Assembly: GCA_963978545.1 (NCBI GenBank)
Contig: OZ021732.1
Location: forward strand, 23,942,688-24,006,687
Length of the DNA: 64,000 bases
Reading direction: 5' to 3'
DNA from: Linyphia triangularis
Taxonomy: Eukaryota > Arthropoda > Arachnida > Araneae > Linyphiidae
Positions 11,749 through 21,309 of the stretch are shown here, one piece after another; position 1 is the first letter of the stretch, and every line of letters starts with the position of its first letter. The notes beneath the pieces are model-generated. The model was given only the letters and a program-made list of their open reading frames with translations. It searched no databases and was not told the DNA's origin. A program made the translations under genes and the position numbers.

Positions 11749-12560
11749 TGCCGTTCATGTCTTTAAAATGTATAATGACACCTCTAACTTTTAGAAAAAA
11801 AGAAACACTAAAAATTTACAAGGCAAAGAATTTAAAATTGAACGTTAAAATTAACTTTACATGTACTATCATACTCTTATATCAACGATAAATAAGATAA
11901 AAAAGAAACTCTAAAAATTTATAAGGCAAAGAATTTAAATAATACGCGAAAATTTACCTCTCATATAAAAATTATGTCTTTCAAATGTGTAAGAATAACG
12001 CTAAATTAGAGAAAAATAAATATTAAAAATTTATAAGGTAAGGAATTGAAACAATACGCGAAAATTTATTTCACACATAAAATTTTTATCTTTAAAATGT
12101 GTAAGAATAATGCAAAATTAGAGAAGAAAAAAAAAATAACATACTTAAACTTTCTTCGACAACAATTTAAACAATACGCGAAAATTTCATACACAATTAT
12201 TTGCTTAGGTTAATGTTAAATAATGGGAAATTTAACAGAATAAAAATTTCAAAGATAAAGAATTTTAACCTTTACACGAAAATTTACTTCAGATATAAAT
12301 ATCATGTCTTTAAACTTTAACGTGATAATTTACTTCTCATATACAATTAAACTCTTAGGTTAATGTTAAATAAAAGAAAAAGTAACATACTCAAAAATTT
12401 CTAAGATAAGCATAACGTAAAAATTTCATATATGTTTAAAATGTAACATATAAGAGAAAAAAAATAACATACTTGAACTTTCTATAGCAAAGAATTTAAG
12501 CGTTAGCGTAAAAATTTACTTTACATATAAAATTCACGTCTTTAAACGAGATGATAAGCA
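11735..12560. repeat. Degenerate tandem repeat, unit about 115-130 bp, left arm
   Basis: The phrases ATACGCGAAAATTTAC, CATATAAAATT, GTCTTTAAAATGTGTAAG and AAAAATTTATAAGGCAAAG recur in order about six times. The array lies directly inside the polB fragment. The matching array in the right arm (27365-28040) is shorter by about one unit. Confidence 0.7.
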
Positions 12561-13794
12561 TGTGACGGTAATTAGTCAATCAGGTTAGCGGTAGGTGATA
12601 CGCCACTTGCCGGCATTTTTAGACCGGAGGATGAGTCACGCTAAAACTTGTTCAAACAGGTAGGATGACTTGTACAGCAAGAACAGCAGCATCAACGCGC
12701 AAGCAGCGGTTGATCCTGCTGTGTGTCAGCAGGTCTTTGAGATTATCGTTTTCCTACTTTGCCTTTTTCGTAATGAAATGTTTATGAAAACTTGGAATGA
12801 ATGAAGTGGATTTCAAAGACACATTAGTAAGTGAAGGTAGAATTCGCATGGACTTTCTTCCAAAGAGTTTGATTCACTTGGAGAATTTAAGATCATTTCT
12901 ACTTGAAAACTTTTCTATTGTCTAAAACATTGAATATTGTTCAAACTCAGTGAGATTATATGCTACAATACGGGTAAAACTTAACAAAATTGTTACATAG
13001 AAGAAAAATAGTAAGAGATTTAAAATAAATACTAGTTATAGATACTCCAAAGAAAAAATTTCACCTCTACTTTTCAATCGAAAAATCAATGCAAGTTGGA
13101 AATTTATGTTACTTCAAGAAAGACTTAGACAATTTACTTTGTAATAATATTGTTGCACAAATTGTCTGTATATATTGTAAATAGTGACGTATTATTTCAA
13201 AATTCTATTGTAATTTATTTTTATCTTATTTTATTTATTAATTAATAGCGATTATACAAGTTAGAAAAAGGTGGCAGCACCTGAAGTAATCGAGAAGTTT
13301 CGAGAAATTTCTTTTCCGATGAATTGGCTGGAAATTTCGAGAATGTCTCACGCGCTTGGATATAAAAGACTGGAGAACGGGAAAGTTTTCAGATTGACTT
13401 TGGACTTCGAGGTGAGCTGATCGCTTTGTTTACTGGAGTGAGCTTGTATAATCGCCGTATTCGAAGTTATTTTTGTTGAAGCTTGAGAGTAATTAAACTG
13501 TTGCCTGTGAATAAATTTTGTGAGTTTTCTGAAGAGAGAATAAATATTTTCAGGGGCGTAGCCAGGATTTTTTTTCGGGAGGGGCTGAGAAATTATAAAT
13601 GTCAACTTCGGAAACAATAATTATCATTCAATAATTTACAAATCAAAATTAATCAAACTAAAAAACAAATAAACACTTTTTGGGATTATAATACTTTTAG
13701 CACATATAGCGTTCACTGGAAAGAAAATTTATTCGTTAAATGTAGTAATAATCAAATGACCCTTTCTTTTCACAATCGTGACATTAAGTATTAA

Positions 13795-13998
13795 CCCTTT
13801 GCACTCCAGTGGCGCCTCTCAGGCGCCACACGATTGGATGCCAAACCACTAGAGGACGATTAGGTGTGATGCGGAAATTCGATGCAAGGCCAATGACTGT
13901 GTTTAGTTTCTATGAAGCAAATCCATAAACACCAGCCGAACCTAAAATGTCTCGAGTTGCTGATTCCTCCGCGCGAAAAAGGCCTGGAGTGCAAAGGG
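13795..13998. mobile_element. piggyBac-like MITE flanked by TTAA, inside the hAT element
   Basis: CCCTTTGCACTCCAGTGGCG at the left and GCCTGGAGTGCAAAGGG at the right form inverted ends, with TTAA at 13791-13794 and 13999-14002. It is 204 bp and non-coding. TTAA targeting and CCCTTT ends are typical of the piggyBac group. The piggyBac relic at 56164 has a related end (CCCTTTCCGTATGG). Confidence 0.88.
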
Positions 13999-14137
13999 TT
14001 AATATGCATGAATAATACTTGATTAAGAATGCTTTAATGAAACACAATAAAAATGCTTTTTAAAATAAGGAAATGAGAAGAAATATCACATTTAAAATAA
14101 AGTTTAATAATGGGACAATTGTATGGATTAAGAGGCA

Positions 14138-15695
14138 TTACAAAGTTAAATTGAATTTTCTAACAGTTCCACTGCTGGCAAATTTGTTGAGGACCATCTC
14201 GTCTGAAACTGAGCATTGCCTATGGATATTCAGCAAAGCCAGTCCAGTTAAGCGATTTTCGCTTGTCGTACTTCTAAGATAAGTTTTCAATCTCCGAAGA
14301 GTAGAAAAACTTCTCTCAGCTGTGGCTGCTGACACTGGCAGAATGGATAGGATTTTGAGCAAAACGTATACGCTGGGGAAGATGTTTTGGTCGCATTCAT
14401 ATAGCGACCAAATCGCTGAGTTTGGTAACATTTCGACCGACATCCACTTTCTTTTCCACAGCTCCCATCCACCTTCAATCACATCTTTGTAAGTAGGAAG
14501 ATCATCTTCATAAAAGGAGATGCATGGTTCAATATCTTGAAAACTCTTCCCAACAGCGTGTTGCGGAATAAGGTTTTGCAAGGAAGAAATTGTTTCTTTA
14601 TGAGGCAAAAAGAGCTCATTTAATGAAGATATCATATCATCTAAGTAGGGCGTAAAAATTGTTATTCTATAGTATTCTTCAGTTGTTTTGTAGACTATAT
14701 TTGGGCGATTCTTTTGGATTTTACACACTCTTTGTGTTTTGACTTCTATATTATGTTTTACAGCTAAGGTTTCAGCTTCATTATATATAGAATTAAACTT
14801 ATCCACATGGTTGTTTCTCATTTATTGCAACATCGTCGTTATGTTGCTGACTTCACCCAAAGCACTGGCCAAGTCAATGTTAGTACTTTGCAGATACTCG
14901 GATAGGTTGTATGTGCAACCTAGCAGTTTACTGGCGATGCACAAACATACTAGAAAAGAAAACTGACATGCGCTTTGCAACAAAATGTTTGGCTTTTTGG
15001 ACGAATCGTCTGTTGCGAGGCCCTCGATTTCCTCTAACGAAGCGATGATTGGCTCTAAAAACTCCTTGAACATTAAAATGGCTTCATGACGTAAAATCCA
15101 ACGAATTTCACATAACGTCTTAAGTTTCGTCTGTTTTGTGTTGGGTTTCAAGTCTTTAATATTCTTTTTCAGAATATCTGTTCGTTTGTAGATTTATGAA
15201 AGAAACTGCAAATTTCTGAAATTACACCAAAGGCCTTTCGGATGCCCTGAACTTTCGTTGCGTCAGATATGCAGAGATTGAGAGAGTGAGTTACTCAATG
15301 GGTATATACAGCTTTCGGGTATTTTCTCTCACCATAGCTTGAACACCACGAAATTGCCTACGCATGTTTGACGCCCCGTCGTATCCTTGGCCACGTAGCT
15401 TGTTTAAATCAAAGCCAAGTTTTAGCAAGTCTTCTACAATTGTAGCTGTAAGACCTGCACCAGTTAAATTAGTGACAGGAATAAACGCAAGGAAATCTTC
15501 TCTAGTTTGTACAGTTGCTTCATCAATATACCTTATGCATAAAGACAGTTGTTCTATTTGAGAAATATCTGTTGTTTCGTAGGCAATGATGGAAAAAAAC
15601 TCTGAATTTGATACTTTTTTTAACTATTTCGGATTGTATGAGCTCTCCAAAAATACTTATGATTTCGTTTTGAATTGATGGGCTTATATACAATT
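14138..15695 (-). pseudogene. hAT transposase of the ZMYM1-like type, frameshifted
   Basis: The minus-strand order is: a region with LSLCIRYIDE and PVTNLTGAGL; the RGQGYDGASNM motif carrying a catalytic Asp (about 15360-15390); a long alpha-helical middle (14822-15151); and the C-terminal dimerisation block AATAERSFSTLRRLKTYLRS (14821-14138) ending in a stop. Stops and frameshifts separate the pieces near 15150-15330 and 15540-15620, and an in-frame stop lies at 14819-14821. Family members cut and paste DNA in the nucleus. This copy cannot encode a full enzyme, though the last 227 codons are open. Similar proteins are annotated as zinc finger MYM-type 1-like in many animals. Confidence 0.88.
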
Positions 15696-15904
15696 TCAAA
15701 AAATTAGAAAATAACGAAAACTTGTGTTATTTTCAAATTTTAATTATCCAAGCATAAATAGATCTATTTCTGACTTTCGAGGTTTGAAAATTTCGGGGGG
15801 GGGGGGGGCTGCAGCCCCATCAGCCACCCCCTGGCTACGCGCCTGAATATTTTTATACCGTGAAATTTGTACCATCATTGCCTCAGCGGAAAAATTCGTA
15901 ACAG

Positions 15905-15921
15905 TGGTGTCAGAAGTGGGG
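15905..15921 (+). promoter_or_regulatory. Primer binding site, tRNA-Leu-like
   Basis: TGGTGTCAGAAGTGGGG begins one base after the 5' LTR. It is close to the complement of a tRNA-Leu 3' end, as in several gypsy-group elements. The tRNA assignment is from memory of the motif. Confidence 0.75.
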
Positions 15922-15935
15922 TTTCGTAATTTTGA

Positions 15936-17180
15936 ATGCCGACAACTAGAGGAATGATGGAAGACCAAATGAAACAATTAATGGAAATGATTGCTGGAAT
16001 AAAAGCCGGACAAGAATCCACGGCCGCTGAAATGAAAGATGAAATAAAAGCCGGACAAGAATTAACCGCCGCTGGTCAAGCCCGTCAAGAAACGACAAAT
16101 GCCGAACTCGCCGCCGCAATCGCCGCTAGTCAAGAAGCAACATCGTCGGACATTAAAATTTTAGCCTCCAAACAGGAGTCGACTGCTGCGTCCGTTGACG
16201 GATTTATAGAGCGCACGGAAAATGTGCTTCAGTCAATGAAGGCTGATATTTCGGAAGTCAAAGAAGATCTTGTGACTGTGAGGAATGAAATCGAAGAAAA
16301 AGTTTCCACCTTAAAGGAAGAGCAAGCCAAATTCATTGACATTGCAGAAGAAAGGCTGCGAAAAATGGAAACTCGCGAAGCTGTCACCATTGCAACGCCT
16401 AATTGGGATAATGTTTCCACTCCTTTTATTGCGCCACGTTCCAACATCAAAGTGGCCACTTTTGATGGGAGGTCGTCTTGGCGCGTTTATCAAACGCAGT
16501 TTGAAATTATTGCTGCTGCGAATGGTTGGGACGATACTTCGAAGGCATTCCATCTCGCAGCATCTCTTCGAGGTGAAGCTGCTGACATTTTACAGACACT
16601 ACCTGAAGAGAAGCGGGGAGAATTCGTGGAGCTGGCAAGTGCGTTGGAATTAAGGTTTGGGGAGCAACATCTAAATGATTATAACAGACTGCAACTGAAA
16701 GTGAGACAGCAGAAGGCCAATGAAACTCTTCAAGAATTGGCATCGGATATAGAAAGACTGTCGCTCCTCGCTTTCCCAGACTGTCCCTCGGACGTACGAG
16801 ATAACCTGTCTCTTCAATATTTCGTGGATGCCATCAAAGATCCCGACATACAGCAAGCTACCAGGATGTCAGACAGCAAAGATCTGAAGTCCACCCTCGT
16901 CTATGCCATGAGAGTAGAAGCCGCACAGCAAGCTTCTAGAAAAGATCGGCGTTTCGTACGTGGAACATTGGCAGACGATTCCTCTGAACTTTTCACGAAG
17001 AAGTTTCAAGAACTGGAAAACAAGATGGAGCGAATTATGAGAAATATTCCTGGCTCGAGGGATCGAAAAACTAGAGTGGTTTGTTGGCTCTGCAACCGGG
17101 AAGGACATTTCAGACGTGATTGCCCTGAATTGGACAGGAGAGGGGACAGACCCTCGTCCGAGACTCAGCAGTTAAACTAA
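15936..17180 (+). CDS. gag: Gag polyprotein of the gypsy element
   Basis: Gag packages element RNA into cytoplasmic particles. The open frame is intact, 414 codons. Residues about 1-145 are Ala/Glu/Lys-rich with repeated AGQE(S/L)TAA segments and probable coiled coil. Residues about 175-330 form the capsid-like region (FDGRSSWRVYQTQF, then LRGEAADILQTLP). A CX2CX4HX4C zinc knuckle (CWLCNREGHFRRDC) lies at about residues 386-399. The start is the first ATG after the primer site, 33 bases downstream of the LTR. Pol lies in the -1 frame relative to gag after its stop, so Gag-Pol probably needs frameshifting or reinitiation. This is the only element gene in the window that appears undamaged. Confidence 0.93.
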   Translation: MPTTRGMMEDQMKQLMEMIAGIKAGQESTAAEMKDEIKAGQELTAAGQARQETTNAELAAAIAASQEATSSDIKILASKQESTAASVDGFIERTENVLQSMKADISEVKEDLVTVRNEIEEKVSTLKEEQAKFIDIAEERLRKMETREAVTIATPNWDNVSTPFIAPRSNIKVATFDGRSSWRVYQTQFEIIAAANGWDDTSKAFHLAASLRGEAADILQTLPEEKRGEFVELASALELRFGEQHLNDYNRLQLKVRQQKANETLQELASDIERLSLLAFPDCPSDVRDNLSLQYFVDAIKDPDIQQATRMSDSKDLKSTLVYAMRVEAAQQASRKDRRFVRGTLADDSSELFTKKFQELENKMERIMRNIPGSRDRKTRVVCWLCNREGHFRRDCPELDRRGDRPSSETQQLN

Positions 17181-17249
17181 AGAGCGGCTATCTCGCGAGG
17201 CGGAGTTCGCCGTGTAGAGCAGGTGGTGCCCCACTCAGCCTCTATCACA

Positions 17250-20200
17250 TCTCATCCCTTCAAGGAGGAAACCATGGTTTATTCGTCGAGGGCAAGATCA
17301 ATGGAACTCCCTGTCGTCTAATAGTTGACTCAGGGGCAAATGTAACCATCTTACGGACGGATGTAGCCCGGCGCCTGGGCAGCCAACCTCTTTACACGGC
17401 GCCTTCAGTTTCACTACAGACTGTGACTGGTGACAAAATTTCTGTGCATGGGAAATTAAATGTCAACATCTCTTTTGGATTTCACACCTACACTCATACC
17501 GTTTACGTCGCTGAAATTATTGACCCATGTATTCTTGGATTGGACTTTTAAAGAGAAATGGAATTACTTTGAATTTCGAGAAAGGCGAGCTTCACACGGG
17601 GAAAGAAGAAGTTCCATTGTTCGGTTTGGACTCGGAAGAGCCGTGTGCATATCGAATAGTAGCTCTTGAAGACATCACCATCCCCTCCATGACAGATTTG
17701 GTTGTAAAAGGTTCAACAGAGCTCCCGAAGGCCTTCCGATTTGGAGTAACGGACTTCCCATCATCGAATAGCGTCCCGAAAGGAGTGGTAGTAGGAGCGA
17801 CGTTTGTGGATCTCTCTCAAGAGGTGGTGCATGTGAGAATGGCCAACATCGGTGATTCTAAGAGAGTTATCAAGAAAGGAGAAGAAATTGCCACTTGCAC
17901 ACCTGTTACAAACATCGAACGAGGATCGAAGGAGCTTCCGACCGCACCACCCGCGGATTTAGTGGACCAGCTTCTCGAAGACTCTCGGTTGGAAAGAAGG
18001 CAAGAGAAGATTGTCGGAAGCCTTATAAAAGAATTTCAAGACATTTTCTCCATGTCATCGAAAGATGTAGGAAGAACAGAGCTTACTCAACATCGAATCG
18101 ATACTGGGACCCATTTACCTATTAAACAACATCCTCGAAGACTTCCTTTCGCAAAACAAGAGGAGGTCCTGAGATTGTTACATGAAATGGAAGATAATAG
18201 AGTTATCGAACCCTCCTCAAGTCCATGGGCCTCTCCAATCGTACTCGTTCGAAAGAAGGATGATTCCACCAGGTTTTGTGTGGATTACCGGAAGCTGAAC
18301 GAAATTACGAAAAAGGACAGCTACCCTCTGCCAAGAATCGATGACACTTTGGACACTCTATCGGGGAACCAGTGGTTTTCGACTTTGGATTTGAAGAGTG
18401 GATGCTGGCAAGTGGAGATACATCCCGACGATCGTGAGAAGACTGCCTTCACTACCGGCCAAGGATTATGGCAGTTTCAAGTTATGCCGTTTGGCTTGTG
18501 TAATGCACCGGCTACGTTCGAGCGACTAATGGGAGACTGTGCTTAGAGGACTTTCCTACGAGACCTGTCTGGTATATTTGGACGATATCATTATCACCGG
18601 GCGGAGTTTTGATCAACACTTGCAAAATGTGAAGAACGTGTTCTTGAAGCTTAGGGAAGCCCACTTGAAACTTAGCCCATCAAAATGTAAGCTCTTTAGG
18701 CGGAAAGTCAGTTATCTCGGACACATCATCTCATCCGATGGAGTAAGCACAGATCCAGCCAAGATCAATGCTGTGCAAATTTGGTCTCGACCGCAAGACG
18801 TTCATCAATGGCGAAGCTTCCTAAGCCTGTGCACGTATTACCGTAAATTCGTGAAAGGTTTCTCCAAGATCGCCAGACCCTTGCATCGACTAACAGAGAG
18901 CAAGCAGAAGTTCCTATGGACTGCCGACTGTGACGACTCCTTCAATCAACTGAAGAACGCTTTAACATCCGCGCTTGTTTTGGTTTTTCCCGATGTTAAC
19001 AAGGACTTTATTCTGGATACAGATGCCAGCAATGAGGGAGTGGGCACCGTTCTTTCCCAGGAAATTGAAGGACAGGAGAAAGTCGTCGCTTATTTTAGTA
19101 AGAGCCTGTCAAGATCCGAGCGGAACTACTGCGTCACAAGAAAGGAGTTACTGGCAATAGTAAAAGCCGTTGAGCACTTTTATCATTACTTGTACGGCCG
19201 AAAATTCCTTTTAAGAACTGATCATGCGACTCTGACTTGGTTGCTGAATTTCAAGAATACAGAGGGACAAATAGCAAGGTGGATTCAGCGCCTGCAGGAA
19301 TACGACATGGATATCCATCACAGAAAAGGAACGTTCCATGGGAATGCAGACGCTCTTTCTAGAAGACCATGTCCGGAGAACTGTCGATTTTGTTCCAATG
19401 CCGAGTCTAAGTTTGGGGTTAACACATCGGACGTTCGGAAAATAACTTCCAAGTCAACTACTTCAGACGTGGATCCTTGGAGTGATCAGAATGTCCGCAA
19501 AAGTCAGGTCGAAGATCAGGATTTGAAACTTCTCATTGAATTCCTGGAAGCGGCTACCGGAAAACCCAGTTGGACAGGAAATTGCATGCTATAGCCCAAC
19601 AATGAAGAGATATTGGGCTATGTGGGACTCTTTGCACTTGAAGAATGGAGTACTCTACCGTCGATGGGAGTCCGATGATGGCAAAAGCTTCCGGTGGCAA
19701 TTAATCCTTCCAAGTTCTAGAGTTACGAACGTTCTAGAAGAACTTCACAGCAGTTCTACTGGAGGACATTTTGGTGTCACGAAAACTCTTCAGAAAGTCT
19801 GGGAGAGATTCTTCTGGGACAAAGCAAAATCCGACGTGGAGAAGTGGTGCAAGTCCTGTGATGCATGCAATTCGCGGAAGGGACCGAAGACCCGAACTCG
19901 TGGAAAGTTGCAACGTTACAACGTAGGAGCACCATTCGAAAGAATTGCTTTGGACGTCTTAGGCCCCCTACCTCACACAACTAATGGCAACAAATACATC
20001 CTAGTTGTCATGGACTACTTTAGCAAGTGGCCAGAAGCATACGCGATTCCGGTCCAGGAAGCCACAACCGTAGCAGAAGTCCTCGTACGGAATTGGATCT
20101 CCCGATTTGGCGTACCCCTGCTGATACATTCCGATCAGGGGACGAACTTCAACTCTGCCGTCTTCACTGGGCTGTGTGACTTGCTCGACATGGAAAAGAC

Positions 20201-20783
20201 TCGTACAACTCCCCTGCACCCACAATCCGATGGAATGGTTGAACGATTTAATAGAACGATTCTGAATCATCTCTCCTTGTTTGTTTCCAAGAACCAGCAA
20301 GATTGGGATCAGAAACTTCCATTGTTCCTTTTGGCCTACAGAAGTGCTACTCACGAGACCACCGGATACACACCATCTCAAATGATTTTCGGAAGAGACC
20401 TTAGACTACCCTGCGACCTCCTCTTTGGACGACCACCGGACACCCCTTCCTCGCCTGTCCAGAATCTAGATGATCTCCAGGCACGTTTGGAAGCCGTACA
20501 TCGGTTCGCCAGAGAAAGAATCCACATCATGACAGAGCGCATGAAGATCCGCTACGATGCCAAGGCCACGGAACGTTCATTCCAGGAAGGTGACAAGGTG
20601 TGGTTATGGAATCCTAAACGTCGGAAAGGACTCTCCCCTAAGCTCCAGACGAACTGGGAAGGGCCGTATGTGGTCCTTAAGAAGATCAACGACGTCGTGG
20701 TAAGGATTCAACGGACACCCTCCTGTAAACCTAGAGTTGTACATAACAATAGACTAGCCCCATATTATAGTAGAAGTGATTGA
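17250..20783 (+). pseudogene. pol: Pol polyprotein (protease, RT, RNase H, integrase) with three 1-bp frameshifts
   Basis: Protease: LIVDSGANVTIL, with the active-site DSG at about 17324-17335. Reverse transcriptase: the [10 protein letters not shown] motif near 18277 and YLDD at 18575-18586. RNase H: begins near 19015 (DTDASNEG). Integrase: zinc-binding H and C residues, with CKSCDAC near 19850. Catalytic D, D, E fall at 19953, 20133 and 20241 with 35 residues between the last two, followed by a GPY motif (WEGPYVVL). The frame is lost at about 17548 (one T missing), about 18532 (one extra G) and about 19574 (one extra A). The related copy at 59040-64000 has the in-frame base count at each site. 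No premature stops by substitution were seen. Confidence 0.9.
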
Positions 20784-20830
20784 ATTGACTTTTCTCTTAA
20801 GGACTTCACTGCCCGGGACGTACAGTCTTT

Positions 20831-20843
20831 AAGAAGGGGGAAA
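20831..20843 (+). promoter_or_regulatory. Polypurine tract
   Basis: AAGAAGGGGGAAA lies directly before the 3' LTR and is the expected plus-strand primer for reverse transcription. Confidence 0.85.
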
Positions 20844-21305
20844 TGTTGCACAAATTGTCTGTATATATTGTAAATAGTGACGTATTATTTCAAAATTCTA
20901 TTGTAATTTATTTTAATCTTATTTTATTTATTAATTAATAGCGATTATACAAGTTAGAAAAAGGTGGCAACACCTGAAGTAATCGAGAAGTTTCGAGAAA
21001 TTTCTTTTCCGATGAATTGGCTGGAAATTTCGAGAATGTCTCACGCGCTTGGATATAAAAGACTGGAGAACGGGAAAGTTTTCAGATTGACTTTGGACTT
21101 CGAGGTGAGCTGATCGCTTTGTTTACTGGAGTGAGCTTGTATAATCGCCGTATTCGAAGTTATTTTTGTTGAAGCTTGTGTTGAAGCTTGAGAGTAATTA
21201 AACTGTTGCCTGTGAATAAATTTTGTGAGTTTTCTGAAGAGAGAATAAATATTTTTATACCGTGAAAACTGTACCATCATTGCCTCAGCGGAAAAATTCG
21301 TAACA
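20844..21305 (+). repeat. 3' LTR (462 bp)
   Basis: TGTTGCAC...GTAACA. It contains the uninterrupted hAT target (AATATTTT once, about 21247-21254), which confirms the hAT insertion in the other LTR. Confidence 0.93.
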
Positions 21306-21309
21306 ATAT

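Larger units (their letters stand above)
10372..13150 (+). repeat. Left palindrome arm, outer part
   Basis: This is the reverse complement of about 26780-29592. Differences from the right arm include fewer subterminal tandem units, deletions of about 46 and 22 bp near 10560-10620, and an extra copy of a tandem unit near 11900-12000. It ends at the gypsy insertion site. Confidence 0.9.
13551..15845 (-). mobile_element. hAT transposon inserted in the 5' LTR, 8-bp duplication AATATTTT
   Basis: The TIRs are CAGGGGCGTAGCCAGGATTT and CTGGCTACGCGCCTG. AATATTTT flanks at 13543-13550 and 15846-15853, and the 3' LTR shows the empty site. Next to the right TIR is a run of 14 G (15795-15808), and a shorter G run lies at the left end. 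It carries a degenerate transposase on the minus strand and a nested MITE. A related shorter copy lies at 41292-42879. Confidence 0.93.
13151..15903 (+). repeat. 5' LTR, interrupted by a hAT element
   Basis: LTR sequence is at 13151-13550 and 15854-15903, 450 bp in total, split by the hAT element (13551-15845) and its duplicated target (15846-15853). A TATA-like GGATATAAAAGAC lies at about 13359-13371. The 3' LTR is longer by exactly a 12-bp duplication of GTTGAAGCTTGT. Confidence 0.9.
13151..21305 (+). mobile_element. Ty3/gypsy LTR retrotransposon with 4-bp target duplication ATAT
   Basis: LTR-gag-pol-LTR element with TG...CA LTR ends, a tRNA-type primer site and a polypurine tract. ATAT flanks it at 13147-13150 and 21306-21309. 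The other palindrome arm (near 26780) contains the uninterrupted target with ATAT once, which proves the insertion. Gag and Pol resemble the mdg1/412 kind. The LTRs differ by about four substitutions plus a 12-bp duplication over about 450 bp, so the copy is recent. Pol carries three single-base indels. There is no env gene. Confidence 0.95.
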
